Below, piece by piece: positions 26,429 through 34,644 of a stretch of DNA of 64,000 nt. Below the pieces are notes generated by a model. The model saw nothing but the letters and a program-made list of their open reading frames with translations, made no database searches and was not told the origin of the DNA. Numbering within the stretch: the first letter of the stretch is position 1; each line of letters begins with the position of its first letter. A program made the position numbers and the translations under genes. Origin of the DNA: Ruegeria atlantica (GTDB lineage: Bacteria; Pseudomonadota; Alphaproteobacteria; Rhodobacterales; Rhodobacteraceae); the NCBI RefSeq assembly GCF_013032505.1, contig NZ_WQCG01000005.1, positions 62,001 to 126,000 on the forward strand, in the 5' to 3' direction.

Positions 26429-27421
26429 TCAGTCAAATGTACCCGCGACGCGCCCAAGCAGCATGAATGCACGGGCGGTTCGTGTGTCGCCCAATGCAGT
26501 CAGGTCCGCGTCGCTGGCCGACGGTTCAAATTCGACGATCATGTGATCAAAACGCCGCAGGAAATGATGCGCGGCGTCCCGGAATATCGGGTCCTGCTTC
26601 ATCCTTGCGGCGGTCAGGGCCAGCGAAGAACGGTCTCTGATTCCGCCTAACGCGGCAACCGCGCGGCCGCGCGCGCCTTGCGCGAATTGCCGCCAGATTT
26701 CAGGGCGGGCCATATCCGGGCGCAGGTCATCCATATAGATGCCTTCTTGGCTCAGCAGTGTCAGAACGTCCTGTGAAGCCTGTACCAGTTGCGCGGTCTT
26801 ACGATCCCGAAGCGCCAGCCTGAGTGCGTCGAACCCTTCGGCGTCATCCTGTGTTTCAGGGAAATTCAGCGCCCGAATGAAGGTATTGGTCGTCAATGGC
26901 GGCGCGATATCCTCGGCCGTGGTACCCAGTTCCAATGACGTCTGGTCACCTGCATCAACAGAGGTCTCGCCCCGAACCGGCTCGGTCCGTTTCGACGAAA
27001 ACGTCGCCAGCGCTGTTTCCGCCTTTTTGGTGGCCTCGGCGATTTCATCTAGTTTTTTACTGACACCGGGTTCTTGCAGACTAGCAGCGCGCTGTTGCTG
27101 AATCACATAGGTCTGACGGATCGCGTCAATCGCGGTTTGTAACCGGGCGCTTTCCTCGCGCATGACGCGGCTGGCGCGCATTGATGTCGCGGCGACCCAG
27201 ATCATCGCTACTGGCATGAACACCGCCAGCAGGGTCACGACGAATCCGCCACCTTCGACCTTGTCGGGAAGCACTAGGAACACAACAGACACGATCAGCC
27301 AGACCACGCTAAGCACGATCGCAACGATCTCGATCTCGGTCACCGAAGGATGCGAAGGCTTGTCATAGATACCCAAAGGGGTCGGCCGTTCGGGATCTTG
27401 CTCGGGATTGGGCTCTGACAT
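26429..27421 (-). CDS. Two-helix membrane protein with cytoplasmic coiled coil, unknown function
   Basis: The 330-residue protein has a Pro-rich N-terminus, two membrane helices (about residues 33-52 and 60-79), a charged coiled-coil stretch (about 85-145) and a C-terminal globular helical domain (about 185-330). I know no named family. The ATG at 27421 is chosen over TTG 27427 because GGAG lies eight bases before it. It follows greA by 14 bp on the same strand and is probably cotranscribed with it. Confidence 0.75.
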   Translation of the reverse strand: MSEPNPEQDPERPTPLGIYDKPSHPSVTEIEIVAIVLSVVWLIVSVVFLVLPDKVEGGGFVVTLLAVFMPVAMIWVAATSMRASRVMREESARLQTAIDAIRQTYVIQQQRAASLQEPGVSKKLDEIAEATKKAETALATFSSKRTEPVRGETSVDAGDQTSLELGTTAEDIAPPLTTNTFIRALNFPETQDDAEGFDALRLALRDRKTAQLVQASQDVLTLLSQEGIYMDDLRPDMARPEIWRQFAQGARGRAVAALGGIRDRSSLALTAARMKQDPIFRDAAHHFLRRFDHMIVEFEPSASDADLTALGDTRTARAFMLLGRVAGTFD

Positions 27422-27435
27422 GGTCAAGGCTCCGG

Positions 27436-27906
27436 TCAGGCATACTCGATACTTAGAACTTCATAGGACCGCACACCACCGGGGGTGCGTACTTCGACAC
27501 TGTCGCCTTCTTCCTTGCCGATCAATGCCCTCGCGATGGGCGATTTGATGTTCAGCAGGCCGTTTTCGATGTTGGCCTCGTACTCGCCGACGATTTGCCA
27601 GGTCTTTTCCTCGTCAGTGTCTTCGTCCACCAGCGTTACCTTGGCGCCAAATTTGATTGCGCCGTTCAGCTTGGCCGGGTCGATCACGTCAGCCAGTGAC
27701 AGGATGCCTTCCAGCTCTTTGATACGACCTTCGATGAAGCCCTGCTTTTCACGGGCCGAATGGTATTCGGCATTCTCTTTCAGGTCGCCCAGCTCGCGCG
27801 CTGTGGCGATGGCTTCGATGATCGCCGGGCGCTCGACCGACTTGAGGTTTTTCAGCTCCGCCGCAAGAGCGGCATTGCCCGTAGGCGTCATTGGAATTTT
27901 TTCCAT
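27436..27906 (-). CDS. greA: Transcription elongation factor GreA
   Basis: GreA rescues backtracked RNA polymerase by stimulating transcript cleavage. The 156-residue protein has the N-terminal coiled coil with the acidic tip ([17 protein letters not shown], family signature) and the C-terminal FKBP-like domain ending [13 protein letters not shown]. The ATG at 27906 gives the standard N-terminus ([10 protein letters not shown]); the upstream extension is not conserved. Its leader carries two hairpins. Confidence 0.97.
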   Translation of the reverse strand: MEKIPMTPTGNAALAAELKNLKSVERPAIIEAIATARELGDLKENAEYHSAREKQGFIEGRIKELEGILSLADVIDPAKLNGAIKFGAKVTLVDEDTDEEKTWQIVGEYEANIENGLLNIKSPIARALIGKEEGDSVEVRTPGGVRSYEVLSIEYA

Positions 27907-27934
27907 GTTCTTGTCGTCCACGCATAAATTGTTT

Positions 27935-27984
27935 CGCCCCGCCGCATGAGACAAGCGTCGGGGCGATTTGATGGGTCATCAAAT
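27935..27984 (-). promoter_or_regulatory. Two hairpins in the greA leader
   Basis: Two perfect inverted repeats lie head to tail in the 140-bp gap upstream of greA: ATTTGATG/CATCAAAT with a 3-nt loop (27966-27984) and CGCCCCG/CGGGGCG with a 17-nt spacer (27935-27965). In the transcript they would fold 29 bases before the greA ATG. Neither is followed by a clear U-tract on the minus strand, so attenuation or RNA stability control is possible but unproven. Confidence 0.4.
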
Positions 27985-28046
27985 ACCTGACCCAAATGAG
28001 GCGTGAATTGCAAGGGGGCTTGGTCGCGCGACGCGCGGATTACGGC

Positions 28047-28427
28047 CTAGTCGTAGCTAATGACTTCGAATTCGATGTCATTGTCGTCATTGAAGTAGAA
28101 CCGCCGACCTGGCTCATAATCCGCATGGGACTTTGGCGTGAATCCTGCGGCTTTCACCTTTTTCTCGGTTGTATCGATGTCCTCGACCAATACGCCCACA
28201 TGGTTCAGGCCGCCAACGATGTCATAGCTACTTTCCCCGGACGGTTGCGGATCGCTGGGCGCGTAAAGTGCCAAGTATGTGTGCTTACTGCCTACGTGAA
28301 CCGTGTAACCGCCTGCAATTGCCGGGCCTTCCCAGCGGGTTTTCCAACCGAAAACCTTGTGCATCCACGCAGCTGAAGCCTGTGGATCGCGGACAGTGAA
28401 ATTGGTGTGTTCAAGCGTCGCCATCAT
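28047..28427 (-). CDS. VOC family protein (glyoxalase/bleomycin-resistance fold)
   Basis: The 126-residue protein has the beta-alpha-beta-beta-beta repeats of the vicinal oxygen chelate fold: EHTNFTVRDPQASAAWMHKVFGW, GGLNHVGVLVEDID and C-terminal RRFYFNDDNDIEFEVISYD. His and Glu positions fit a metal site. It may bind or modify a small electrophile or drug. AAGGAG lies five bases before the ATG. The gene is divergent from soxR and its promoter carries a SoxR-type operator, so redox-cycling compounds are the likely inducers. Confidence 0.9.
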   Translation of the reverse strand: MMATLEHTNFTVRDPQASAAWMHKVFGWKTRWEGPAIAGGYTVHVGSKHTYLALYAPSDPQPSGESSYDIVGGLNHVGVLVEDIDTTEKKVKAAGFTPKSHADYEPGRRFYFNDDNDIEFEVISYD

Positions 28428-28463
28428 GGGATCTCCTTTGCATCTTGAGGCTTGTCCCGACTC

Positions 28464-28494
28464 ACCGTAATTTCTAAACCTAACTTTAGGTCAA
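28464..28494 (-). promoter_or_regulatory. SoxR-type promoter of the VOC gene
   Basis: On the minus strand TTGACC (28489-28494) and TACGGT (28464-28469) are separated by 19 bp, the over-long spacer typical of MerR-family-activated promoters. The dyad CTAAA-N6-TTTAG (28474-28489) is placed over the spacer exactly as in classical SoxR boxes (dyad centre 13.5 bases from the first base of the -35). The divergent regulator gene is soxR. Motifs are seen; use by SoxR is inferred. Confidence 0.7.
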
Positions 28495-28515
28495 GGTAAT
28501 AATTCGGAGGATGTG

Positions 28516-28971
28516 ATGGTGGTTTCGGACGGGTTGGCAATTGGTGCATTGGCGCAGCGTACTGGGCTGGCTGTGTCGGCCATCCGGTATTACGAGGCGC
28601 AAGGCCTGATATCGCCTTGGCGTAACGCGGGCGGGCAACGGCGGTATCAACGCGCGGACATCAGACGCCTGAGCTTTGTGATGATTGCCCAGCAGTTCGG
28701 CCTGACCCTGCCCGAGATTCGCGATGTCCTGTCCGGCCTGCCTGGAAACCGCACGCCGACACCTAAGGATTGGCAGAAAATCAGCAAAGGGCTGAGGGCA
28801 CATCTGGATCAGCGAATCGATACCCTGACGCGATTGCGCGACAATCTGGACGGCTGCATCGGTTGTGGTTGCCTTAGTCTGCCGAAATGCGCCTTGTACA
28901 ACCCCGATGACCGCGCCAAATCAAATGGTAGCGGTCCCAGGTATCTGATGGGGGACTCACCCGAGGCATAA
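28516..28971 (+). CDS. soxR: Redox-sensitive transcriptional activator SoxR
   Basis: The 151-residue MerR-family protein has an N-terminal winged helix (IGALAQRTGLAVSAIRYYEAQGLI), a dimerisation coiled coil and the C-terminal [2Fe-2S] motif CIGCGCLSLPKC, the exact C-x2-C-x-C-x5-C of SoxR. Oxidation of the cluster by redox-cycling compounds turns on promoters with 19-bp spacers. GGAGG five bases before ATG 28516 sets the start, not the GTG at 28513. No soxS is present, as in most non-enteric bacteria, so SoxR should act directly on the divergent VOC gene and other targets. Confidence 0.95.
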   Translation: MVVSDGLAIGALAQRTGLAVSAIRYYEAQGLISPWRNAGGQRRYQRADIRRLSFVMIAQQFGLTLPEIRDVLSGLPGNRTPTPKDWQKISKGLRAHLDQRIDTLTRLRDNLDGCIGCGCLSLPKCALYNPDDRAKSNGSGPRYLMGDSPEA

Positions 28972-29006
28972 CTGCCGCATTGCAGCAAAGTTACGCCGTG
29001 TTTTGA

Positions 29007-29034
29007 TTGACCAACGTCTTTGAGACCATGTAAT
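29007..29034 (+). promoter_or_regulatory. Predicted sigma-70-type promoter of the ETF-QO gene
   Basis: TTGACC (29007-29012) and TGTAAT (29029-29034) have a 16-bp spacer. The predicted transcription start is near 29041, which places the shared 16-base element at 29042-29057 at the very start of the transcript. Confidence 0.5.
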
Positions 29035-29041
29035 CAGCCGT

Positions 29042-29057
29042 GAAACAATATTGCGCA
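29042..29057 (+). promoter_or_regulatory. 16-base element shared with the phbB leader
   Basis: GAAACAATATTGCGCA here is identical, in the same orientation relative to the gene, to the element upstream of phbB (38591-38606 on the minus strand). It sits 49 bases before the ETF-QO ATG and directly after the predicted -10. It includes the palindrome CAATATTG. An operator for a common regulator is the simplest reading. Confidence 0.5.
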
Positions 29058-29106
29058 GACCACGCAGTGAAAGCGCCAATTCGGAAAGTTAGCTAAGGAG
29101 CCCGCG

Positions 29107-30753
29107 ATGGCCGAGATTGAACGCGAAGCGATGGAATACGATGTGGTGATCGTGGGGGCAGGCCCCGCGGGCCTGTCGGCGGCCATCCGTCTGAAACAGC
29201 TGGATGCCGACCTGAATGTCGTGGTTCTGGAAAAGGGCTCGGAAGTGGGCGCGCATATCCTTTCGGGCGCAGTTCTGGATCCCTGCGGTTTGGACGCTCT
29301 GATCCCGGATTGGAAGGAAAAAGGCGCCCCGCTGAACGTGCCGGTGCATGAAGATAACTTCTACATGCTGGGTGAGGCGGGCAAGATCCGCATCCCCAAC
29401 TTCCCGATGCCGCCGCTGATGAACAACCACGGAAACTACATTGTCTCTATGGGTAATGTTTGCCGCTGGATGGCTGAACAGGCTGAAGAGCTGGGCGTGG
29501 AAATTTTCCCGGGCATGGCGTGTTCGGAACTGGTGTATGGCGACAATGGCGAAGTCAAAGGCGTTGTTGCTGGTGTCTTCGGCCTGGAGCCTGATGGGTC
29601 CTATGGCCCGGGCACCGAGCCGGGCATGGAACTGCACGGCAAATACGTCTTCCTTTCGGAAGGTGTCCGTGGCTCGCTGTCCAAGGAAGTCATCGCCAAG
29701 TACGACCTGTCTGCTGGCAAAGAGCCGCAGAAATACGGCGTCGGCATGAAAGAGATCTGGGAGGTCGACCCCGCCAAGCACAAGGAAGGCTCAGTAACTC
29801 ATACGATGGGCTGGCCTCTCGGCAGCAACGCGGGCGGCGGATCGTTTATTTACCACCTTGAAAACAATCAGGTCTATGTCGGTTTCGTTGTTCACCTGAA
29901 CTACAAAAACCCGCATCTGTATCCTTACATGGAATTCCAGCGCTTCAAGCATCACCCGGTAGTGGCCGATCTGCTGAAAGGCGGCAAGCGCGTGGCCTAT
30001 GGTGCGCGTGCAATTACCGAAGGTGGCTGGCAGTCGATGCCAAAGCTGGTTGCACCTGGCGTGGCGCTTCTGGGTTGTTCGGCAGGTATGGTCAACGTGC
30101 CGCGCATCAAGGGCAACCACAACGCAATGCTGTCGGGCAAGGCTGCGGCTGAAGCCGCATTCGACGCCATCAAGGCCGAACGTTCGGGCGACGAGTTGAC
30201 CGCTTACGAGACCGACGTGCGTGAAGGCGCAATCGGTGCGGACCTGAAGAAAGTGCGCAATGTCAAACCGCTGTGGTCGAAATACGGTCTGACCGCCAGC
30301 CTGATGCTGGGTGGTATGGACATGTGGACCAACACGCTGGGCTTTTCGCTTTTGGGCACTCTGGGTCACGGCAAAAACGACGCCGAGGCGACCGAAGAGG
30401 CAAGCAAGCATCAGCCTATCGACTATCCGAAGCCCGATGGTACGCTGTCGTTTGACCGTCTGACCAACGTGTCCTTCGCGATGACCAACCACGAGGAAAG
30501 CCAGCCCTGCCACCTGAAACTGACGGACCCGGAGATCCCGGTACAGGTCAACCTGCCCAAGTTCGATGAACCGGCGCAGCGTTATTGCCCGGCGGGCGTG
30601 TATGAGATGGTCGAGGATGAAGACGGTCCGCGATTCGTCATTAACTTCCAGAATTGCGTCCACTGCAAAACCTGCGACATCAAGGATCCCAGCCAGAATA
30701 TCACATGGACCACGCCACAGGGTGGAGACGGACCGAACTATCCCAACATGTAA
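29107..30753 (+). CDS. Electron transfer flavoprotein-ubiquinone oxidoreductase
   Basis: The 548-residue membrane-bound enzyme moves electrons from ETF to ubiquinone, joining acyl-CoA and amino-acid dehydrogenases to respiration. It has the FAD motif VIVGAGPAGLSAAIRL at the N-terminus, the ubiquinone-region segment GGGSFIYHLENNQVYVGF, and at the C-terminus the [4Fe-4S] cysteines (CPAGVYE, then CVHCKTCDIKDP). Length matches the family. AAGGAG precedes the ATG. It is a single-gene unit with its own promoter and a strong terminator. Confidence 0.97.
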   Translation: MAEIEREAMEYDVVIVGAGPAGLSAAIRLKQLDADLNVVVLEKGSEVGAHILSGAVLDPCGLDALIPDWKEKGAPLNVPVHEDNFYMLGEAGKIRIPNFPMPPLMNNHGNYIVSMGNVCRWMAEQAEELGVEIFPGMACSELVYGDNGEVKGVVAGVFGLEPDGSYGPGTEPGMELHGKYVFLSEGVRGSLSKEVIAKYDLSAGKEPQKYGVGMKEIWEVDPAKHKEGSVTHTMGWPLGSNAGGGSFIYHLENNQVYVGFVVHLNYKNPHLYPYMEFQRFKHHPVVADLLKGGKRVAYGARAITEGGWQSMPKLVAPGVALLGCSAGMVNVPRIKGNHNAMLSGKAAAEAAFDAIKAERSGDELTAYETDVREGAIGADLKKVRNVKPLWSKYGLTASLMLGGMDMWTNTLGFSLLGTLGHGKNDAEATEEASKHQPIDYPKPDGTLSFDRLTNVSFAMTNHEESQPCHLKLTDPEIPVQVNLPKFDEPAQRYCPAGVYEMVEDEDGPRFVINFQNCVHCKTCDIKDPSQNITWTTPQGGDGPNYPNM

Positions 30754-30764
30754 GCGAAAACACG

Positions 30765-30806
30765 GGCAATGGCAGGGTCGTGAAGGCTCTGCCATTGCCT
30801 CTTTCC
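30765..30806 (+). terminator. Rho-independent terminator of ETF-QO gene
   Basis: A perfect 11-bp stem GGCAATGGCAG / CTGCCATTGCC with a 13-nt loop starts 12 bases after the stop codon and is followed by TCTTTCC. Confidence 0.75.
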
Positions 30807-30857
30807 GGTCAAAGCCCTAGCTTGTTGCCCAGTCAACGATAGCAAGGCAGGATTTTG

Positions 30858-32570
30858 GTGGCTTCCCTCGTTCGTCGCGCGGCATTGGTCGCGCTGTTAA
30901 CCTCGTCATTTGCATTCCCGGCGCTGTCGGATTCTGGCTCTGGGTCGTATCTGGCCGGACGTCAGGCGATTTATCAAAGCGACTATACCTCTGCCGAGAA
31001 GTATTATGCGCAGGCCCTGCGGGCCGACCCTGAAAACGGAAAGCTACTGGAAAACGTCGTCGTAGCACGCCTTGCGTTGGGTGAGGTTGAGCGTGCGCTG
31101 CCGGTTGCCCAATCCATTGAAGCGCTTCAACTGCCAAGCCAGGCGGCGAAAATGGTCATCATGGCCAACCTGATCGCCGACGAAAAGTTGGATGAACTGC
31201 TCGCGCGCGATCCTGAGACGCAAGGCGTCGGACCACTGGTTGATGGGCTGGTTCTGGGCTGGGTCTATGTGGCTCAGGGTGCCATGACCAAGGCTATGGA
31301 GAAGTTTGACGAGGTCAGCACGCAAGAGGGCTTGCGGGAATTCGCCATGTTCCACAAGGCGCTGGCGCTTGCTTCGGTTGGTGATTTCGAAGGTGCCGAA
31401 GAGATTTTTTCTGCCAACAATGGCGCGGTCTCTCGTTTCTCGCGGCGTGCAGCGCTGGCCCGGACCGAGGTGCTGTCGCAACTGGACCGCAACGAGGATG
31501 CGGTGCAATACCTAGATGATGTTTTCGCGGCTGGCAGCGACCCGTCGATTGAAGGGTATGTAGCCCGTCTGAAGGCTGGTGAAACGCTGCCGTTCACACA
31601 TGTTCAGTCCGCTCAGGACGGTATGGCCGAGGTCTTCTTTTCTGTCGGTGCAGCGCTCAGCAGCGAAGCGTCACAAGATTACGTTCTGCTCTACGCCCGG
31701 ATTGCAGCGTTCCTGCGCCAGGACCATGTCGATGCCATCCTTCTGAGTGCCGAGTTGCTGGATTCGCTCGAACAATATGACCTGGCCGTCGAAGCCTATC
31801 GCATGGTGCCTTCAACCAGCAGTGACTACCACGCGGCCGAGTTGGGCCGAGCCGAGGTTCTGGGCCGTTCGGGAAAAACAGATGCAGCGGCCGAAGTTCT
31901 GCAGAACCTTGCGGCGCAAAGCCCTGACCTACCCAGTGTGCACGTGGCCCTGGCCGATCTGCAAAGACGGCAAGAGAACTATACTGATGCCGTTACGACC
32001 TATGACACGGCTATCGAACTGACCGAGCAGGGCGTCAGCGGTAACTGGTTTCTGTACTACGCCCGCGGTATCTCGCATGAGCGTCTCAAGAACTGGGATT
32101 TGGCCGAAGCTGATTTCAGGCGCGCGCTGGAATTGAACCCCGATCAGCCGCAAGTTCTGAACTATCTGGGCTATTCGCTGGTTGAACGTCAGGAAAAGCT
32201 GGACGAAGCGCTGGACATGATCGAACGCGCTGTCGCTGCGCGCCCGGACAGCGGCTATATTGTTGACAGTCTTGGTTGGGTCCTGTTCCGTCTGGGTCGC
32301 TACGACGAAGCCGTTGCACATATGGAGCGCGCGGTCGAGTTGATGCCTGTCGATCCAGTAGTGAATGATCACCTGGGCGATGTGTACTGGGCTGTGGGGC
32401 GCGCCCGCGAAGCTGAATTCCAGTGGAAACGCGCGCTATCTTTTGTCGACCCAGAAGACTCAGATGGTGAAGCTGATCCGGACCGCATCCGTCGCAAGCT
32501 TGAAGTTGGGCTGGACGCGGTTTTGGTGGAAGAAGGCGCCGATCCCCTGAATGTCGCTAATGAGGGTTAA
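30858..32570 (+). CDS. Secreted tetratricopeptide-repeat protein
   Basis: The 570-residue protein begins with a signal peptide (LVALLTSSFAFPALS) and consists of TPR-like helical repeats throughout, clearest at about residues 20-60, 330-420 and 430-510 (e.g. LNPDQPQVLNYLGYSLVE). It is probably periplasmic or outer-membrane-associated and acts as a protein-interaction scaffold. The first codon is either TTG 30855 or GTG 30858; I use GTG for better spacing from GGCAGGA. Its 3' end overlaps ispE by about 20 bp, a pairing I recall from other alphaproteobacteria. Confidence 0.87.
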   Translation: MASLVRRAALVALLTSSFAFPALSDSGSGSYLAGRQAIYQSDYTSAEKYYAQALRADPENGKLLENVVVARLALGEVERALPVAQSIEALQLPSQAAKMVIMANLIADEKLDELLARDPETQGVGPLVDGLVLGWVYVAQGAMTKAMEKFDEVSTQEGLREFAMFHKALALASVGDFEGAEEIFSANNGAVSRFSRRAALARTEVLSQLDRNEDAVQYLDDVFAAGSDPSIEGYVARLKAGETLPFTHVQSAQDGMAEVFFSVGAALSSEASQDYVLLYARIAAFLRQDHVDAILLSAELLDSLEQYDLAVEAYRMVPSTSSDYHAAELGRAEVLGRSGKTDAAAEVLQNLAAQSPDLPSVHVALADLQRRQENYTDAVTTYDTAIELTEQGVSGNWFLYYARGISHERLKNWDLAEADFRRALELNPDQPQVLNYLGYSLVERQEKLDEALDMIERAVAARPDSGYIVDSLGWVLFRLGRYDEAVAHMERAVELMPVDPVVNDHLGDVYWAVGRAREAEFQWKRALSFVDPEDSDGEADPDRIRRKLEVGLDAVLVEEGADPLNVANEG

Positions 32571-33381
32571 GGGCTTCGCGCCTGCAAAGATTAACCTGAC
32601 CTTGCATGTGACCGGCCGCCGCGCGGACGGGTATCACCTGTTGGATTCGCTGGTCGTCTTTGCGGATGTCGGTGACGCGCTGGAGTTCACACCGGGGCCT
32701 ACGTTGTCGATGTCCGTCATAGGTGAACACGCCGAAGGGGTGCCGACAGACGACCGAAATCTGGTTTGGAAAGCTGCTGCTGCTGCCAGATGGACCGGGC
32801 ACATCAACCTGAACAAAGTGTTGCCGCACGGAGGCGGGATTGGCGGGGGATCCTCGGACGCTGCGGCGACGCTACGCATGATTGCAGATCACGGTGGTGC
32901 GATCCCTGACGAGACAGCCCTGACCCTTGGTGCGGATGTACCGGTTTGCGTGGCGGCCAATGCCACCCGGATGAAGGGTATCGGCGAACAGTTGCAGCCC
33001 GTTTCACTGCCGCGATTGCCAGCTCTTTTGGTCAATCCCGGTGTGGAGGTTCCTACCGGTTCCGTCTTCTCTGCTCTGCAGAGTCGCGACAACGCGCCAA
33101 TGCCTGAAAAAATCCCGGCCTTTGAGACGCCTGAAACCTGCAGTAATTGGCTGCTGGCACAACGCAATGACCTTGAAACACCAACAAAGAACCTAGCGTC
33201 CGAGGTCGCCCGCGTTCTGGATGATCTATCGGATACAAGAGATGCTTTAATGGCCCGTATGTCAGGCTCTGGTTCGACTTGTTTCGCGCTTTATCCGACC
33301 ATGAATGCGGCCCATTTTGCCGCTTATGAGATTGGCGCGGCCCATCCTGACTGGTGGTGCCGCGCAACGCTGCTCAATTAA
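32551..33381 (+). CDS. ispE: 4-diphosphocytidyl-2-C-methyl-D-erythritol kinase
   Basis: IspE phosphorylates CDP-methylerythritol in the MEP route to isoprenoids. The GHMP-kinase signatures are present: FAPAKINLTLHVTGRRADGYH at the start, the ATP loop LPHGGGIGGGSSDAAATL and the C-terminal MSGSGSTCFALY. Length (276) is normal. ATG 32551 or 32560 may be the start; both lie inside the TPR gene. The convergent neighbour makes polyprenyl diphosphate, the downstream use of the same pathway, and the two 3' ends overlap by eight bases. Confidence 0.96.
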   Translation: MSLMRVKGFAPAKINLTLHVTGRRADGYHLLDSLVVFADVGDALEFTPGPTLSMSVIGEHAEGVPTDDRNLVWKAAAAARWTGHINLNKVLPHGGGIGGGSSDAAATLRMIADHGGAIPDETALTLGADVPVCVAANATRMKGIGEQLQPVSLPRLPALLVNPGVEVPTGSVFSALQSRDNAPMPEKIPAFETPETCSNWLLAQRNDLETPTKNLASEVARVLDDLSDTRDALMARMSGSGSTCFALYPTMNAAHFAAYEIGAAHPDWWCRATLLN

Positions 33382-34372
33382 GGCGCGAAACCACGTAATC
33401 GGCCAGATCGCGCAGTAACGACCGGATCTCGTGATCCGGCAATGCGTCCAGCGAAGATTTGGCTTTGGCGGCCCACCCAAACGCATCCGTGCGTGTGGCG
33501 TCCAACGTGCCGTATTTGTTCATCAAGCTCAGCGCTTGGTCCAGATCGCCGTCTTCCTGACGGCCGCGGCCAATTGTGCGCTCCCAAAAGGCATGCTCTG
33601 CCGGGGTGGCCTGTGCGATGGCCTTGATGACCGGCAAAGTCAGCTTACGCTCACGGAAGTCGTCGCCGACATTTTTGCCGGTCGCCTTGCTGTCCCCCTG
33701 ATAATCCAGCAGGTCATCGGCGATCTGGAATGCAATCCCCAGCGCATCGCCATAGTCGTACAGTGCCTTAACCTGATCTTCTGACGCCCCGGCGATCACG
33801 CCGCCCACCTCGGTTGCGGCGGAAAACAGTGCAGCGGTCTTGCCACGCACGACCTGCAAGTAAATTGCCTCGGTAGTGCCCAGATCGGTGGCGGCGGTCA
33901 TTTGCAACACCTCGCCCTCGGCAATGGTCGCCGAGGCATTGGCCAGAATGTCCAGCACACGCAGGGAACCGGTCTCAACCATCAGCTGGAAACTGCGGGA
34001 GAACAGGTAGTCGCCTACCAAAACGCTGGATTTGTTGTCCCACAACAGGTTCGCAGTGGGGCGGCCACGCCGCTGAGCGCTTTCGTCAACGACATCGTCG
34101 TGCAGCAGGGTTGCGGTGTGAATGAATTCGACCGTTGCGGCGAGGCGCACGTGGTGATCGCCCGGATAATTGAACATCCGAGCGGCTGCCAGCGTCAGCA
34201 TCGGGCGCAGACGCTTGCCGCCCGCCTCAACCAGATGCGCTGTCACTTCCGGTATACGCGGTGCATGTTCCGAGGCCATACGCGTGCGGATCAACTGGTT
34301 TACGGCGTCCATTTCGCCGTCCAGAATCTCGGCCAGTCGCTCATGCGGTTTCGAGATCGTGTCGATGTTCAT
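33374..34372 (-). CDS. Polyprenyl diphosphate synthase (ubiquinone side chain)
   Basis: The 332-residue trans-prenyltransferase has both Asp-rich motifs, LLHDDVVDESAQRRG and IADDLLDYQGD, and GKRLRPMLTLAAA. It lengthens farnesyl diphosphate with isopentenyl diphosphate to the long quinone tail; Rhodobacterales usually make Q10, so decaprenyl is likely. The start is ATG 34372, preceded by AGGAG at four bases; the GTG one codon upstream is too close. It is divergent from the DUF2007 gene. Confidence 0.94.
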   Translation of the reverse strand: MNIDTISKPHERLAEILDGEMDAVNQLIRTRMASEHAPRIPEVTAHLVEAGGKRLRPMLTLAAARMFNYPGDHHVRLAATVEFIHTATLLHDDVVDESAQRRGRPTANLLWDNKSSVLVGDYLFSRSFQLMVETGSLRVLDILANASATIAEGEVLQMTAATDLGTTEAIYLQVVRGKTAALFSAATEVGGVIAGASEDQVKALYDYGDALGIAFQIADDLLDYQGDSKATGKNVGDDFRERKLTLPVIKAIAQATPAEHAFWERTIGRGRQEDGDLDQALSLMNKYGTLDATRTDAFGWAAKAKSSLDALPDHEIRSLLRDLADYVVSRLN

Positions 34373-34428
34373 CACTCTCCTGATACAAGGCTCGACTTCC
34401 GCCTTGCCTTGCCCTTACATCAATCCCC

Positions 34429-34644
34429 ATGAAAGAACTACTGCGCAGCACCGATCCGACGATTCTGGCTTTTGCTTCCGCCCTTCTTGAGGGCGAGGAT
34501 ATAGACTGCTTTCAGATGGACGTAAATATGAGCATCCTCGAAGGAGGCATAGGAATCTTTCCGCGCCGCCTGATGGTTCGGGCCGATGACCTGACCCGCG
34601 CAGAACGGGTCATGCGTGACAACGAAATCCCGCTTGGCAGATGA
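34429..34644 (+). CDS. DUF2007 domain small protein
   Basis: The 71-residue protein matches the DUF2007 (putative signal-transducing protein) pattern: MKELLRSTDPTILAFASALL, a central I-D-C-F-Q and C-terminal RLMVRADDLTRAERVM. It resembles a small ferredoxin-like regulatory fold. The role is unknown. It overlaps the methyltransferase gene by ATGA and starts that two-gene operon. Confidence 0.88.
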   Translation: MKELLRSTDPTILAFASALLEGEDIDCFQMDVNMSILEGGIGIFPRRLMVRADDLTRAERVMRDNEIPLGR

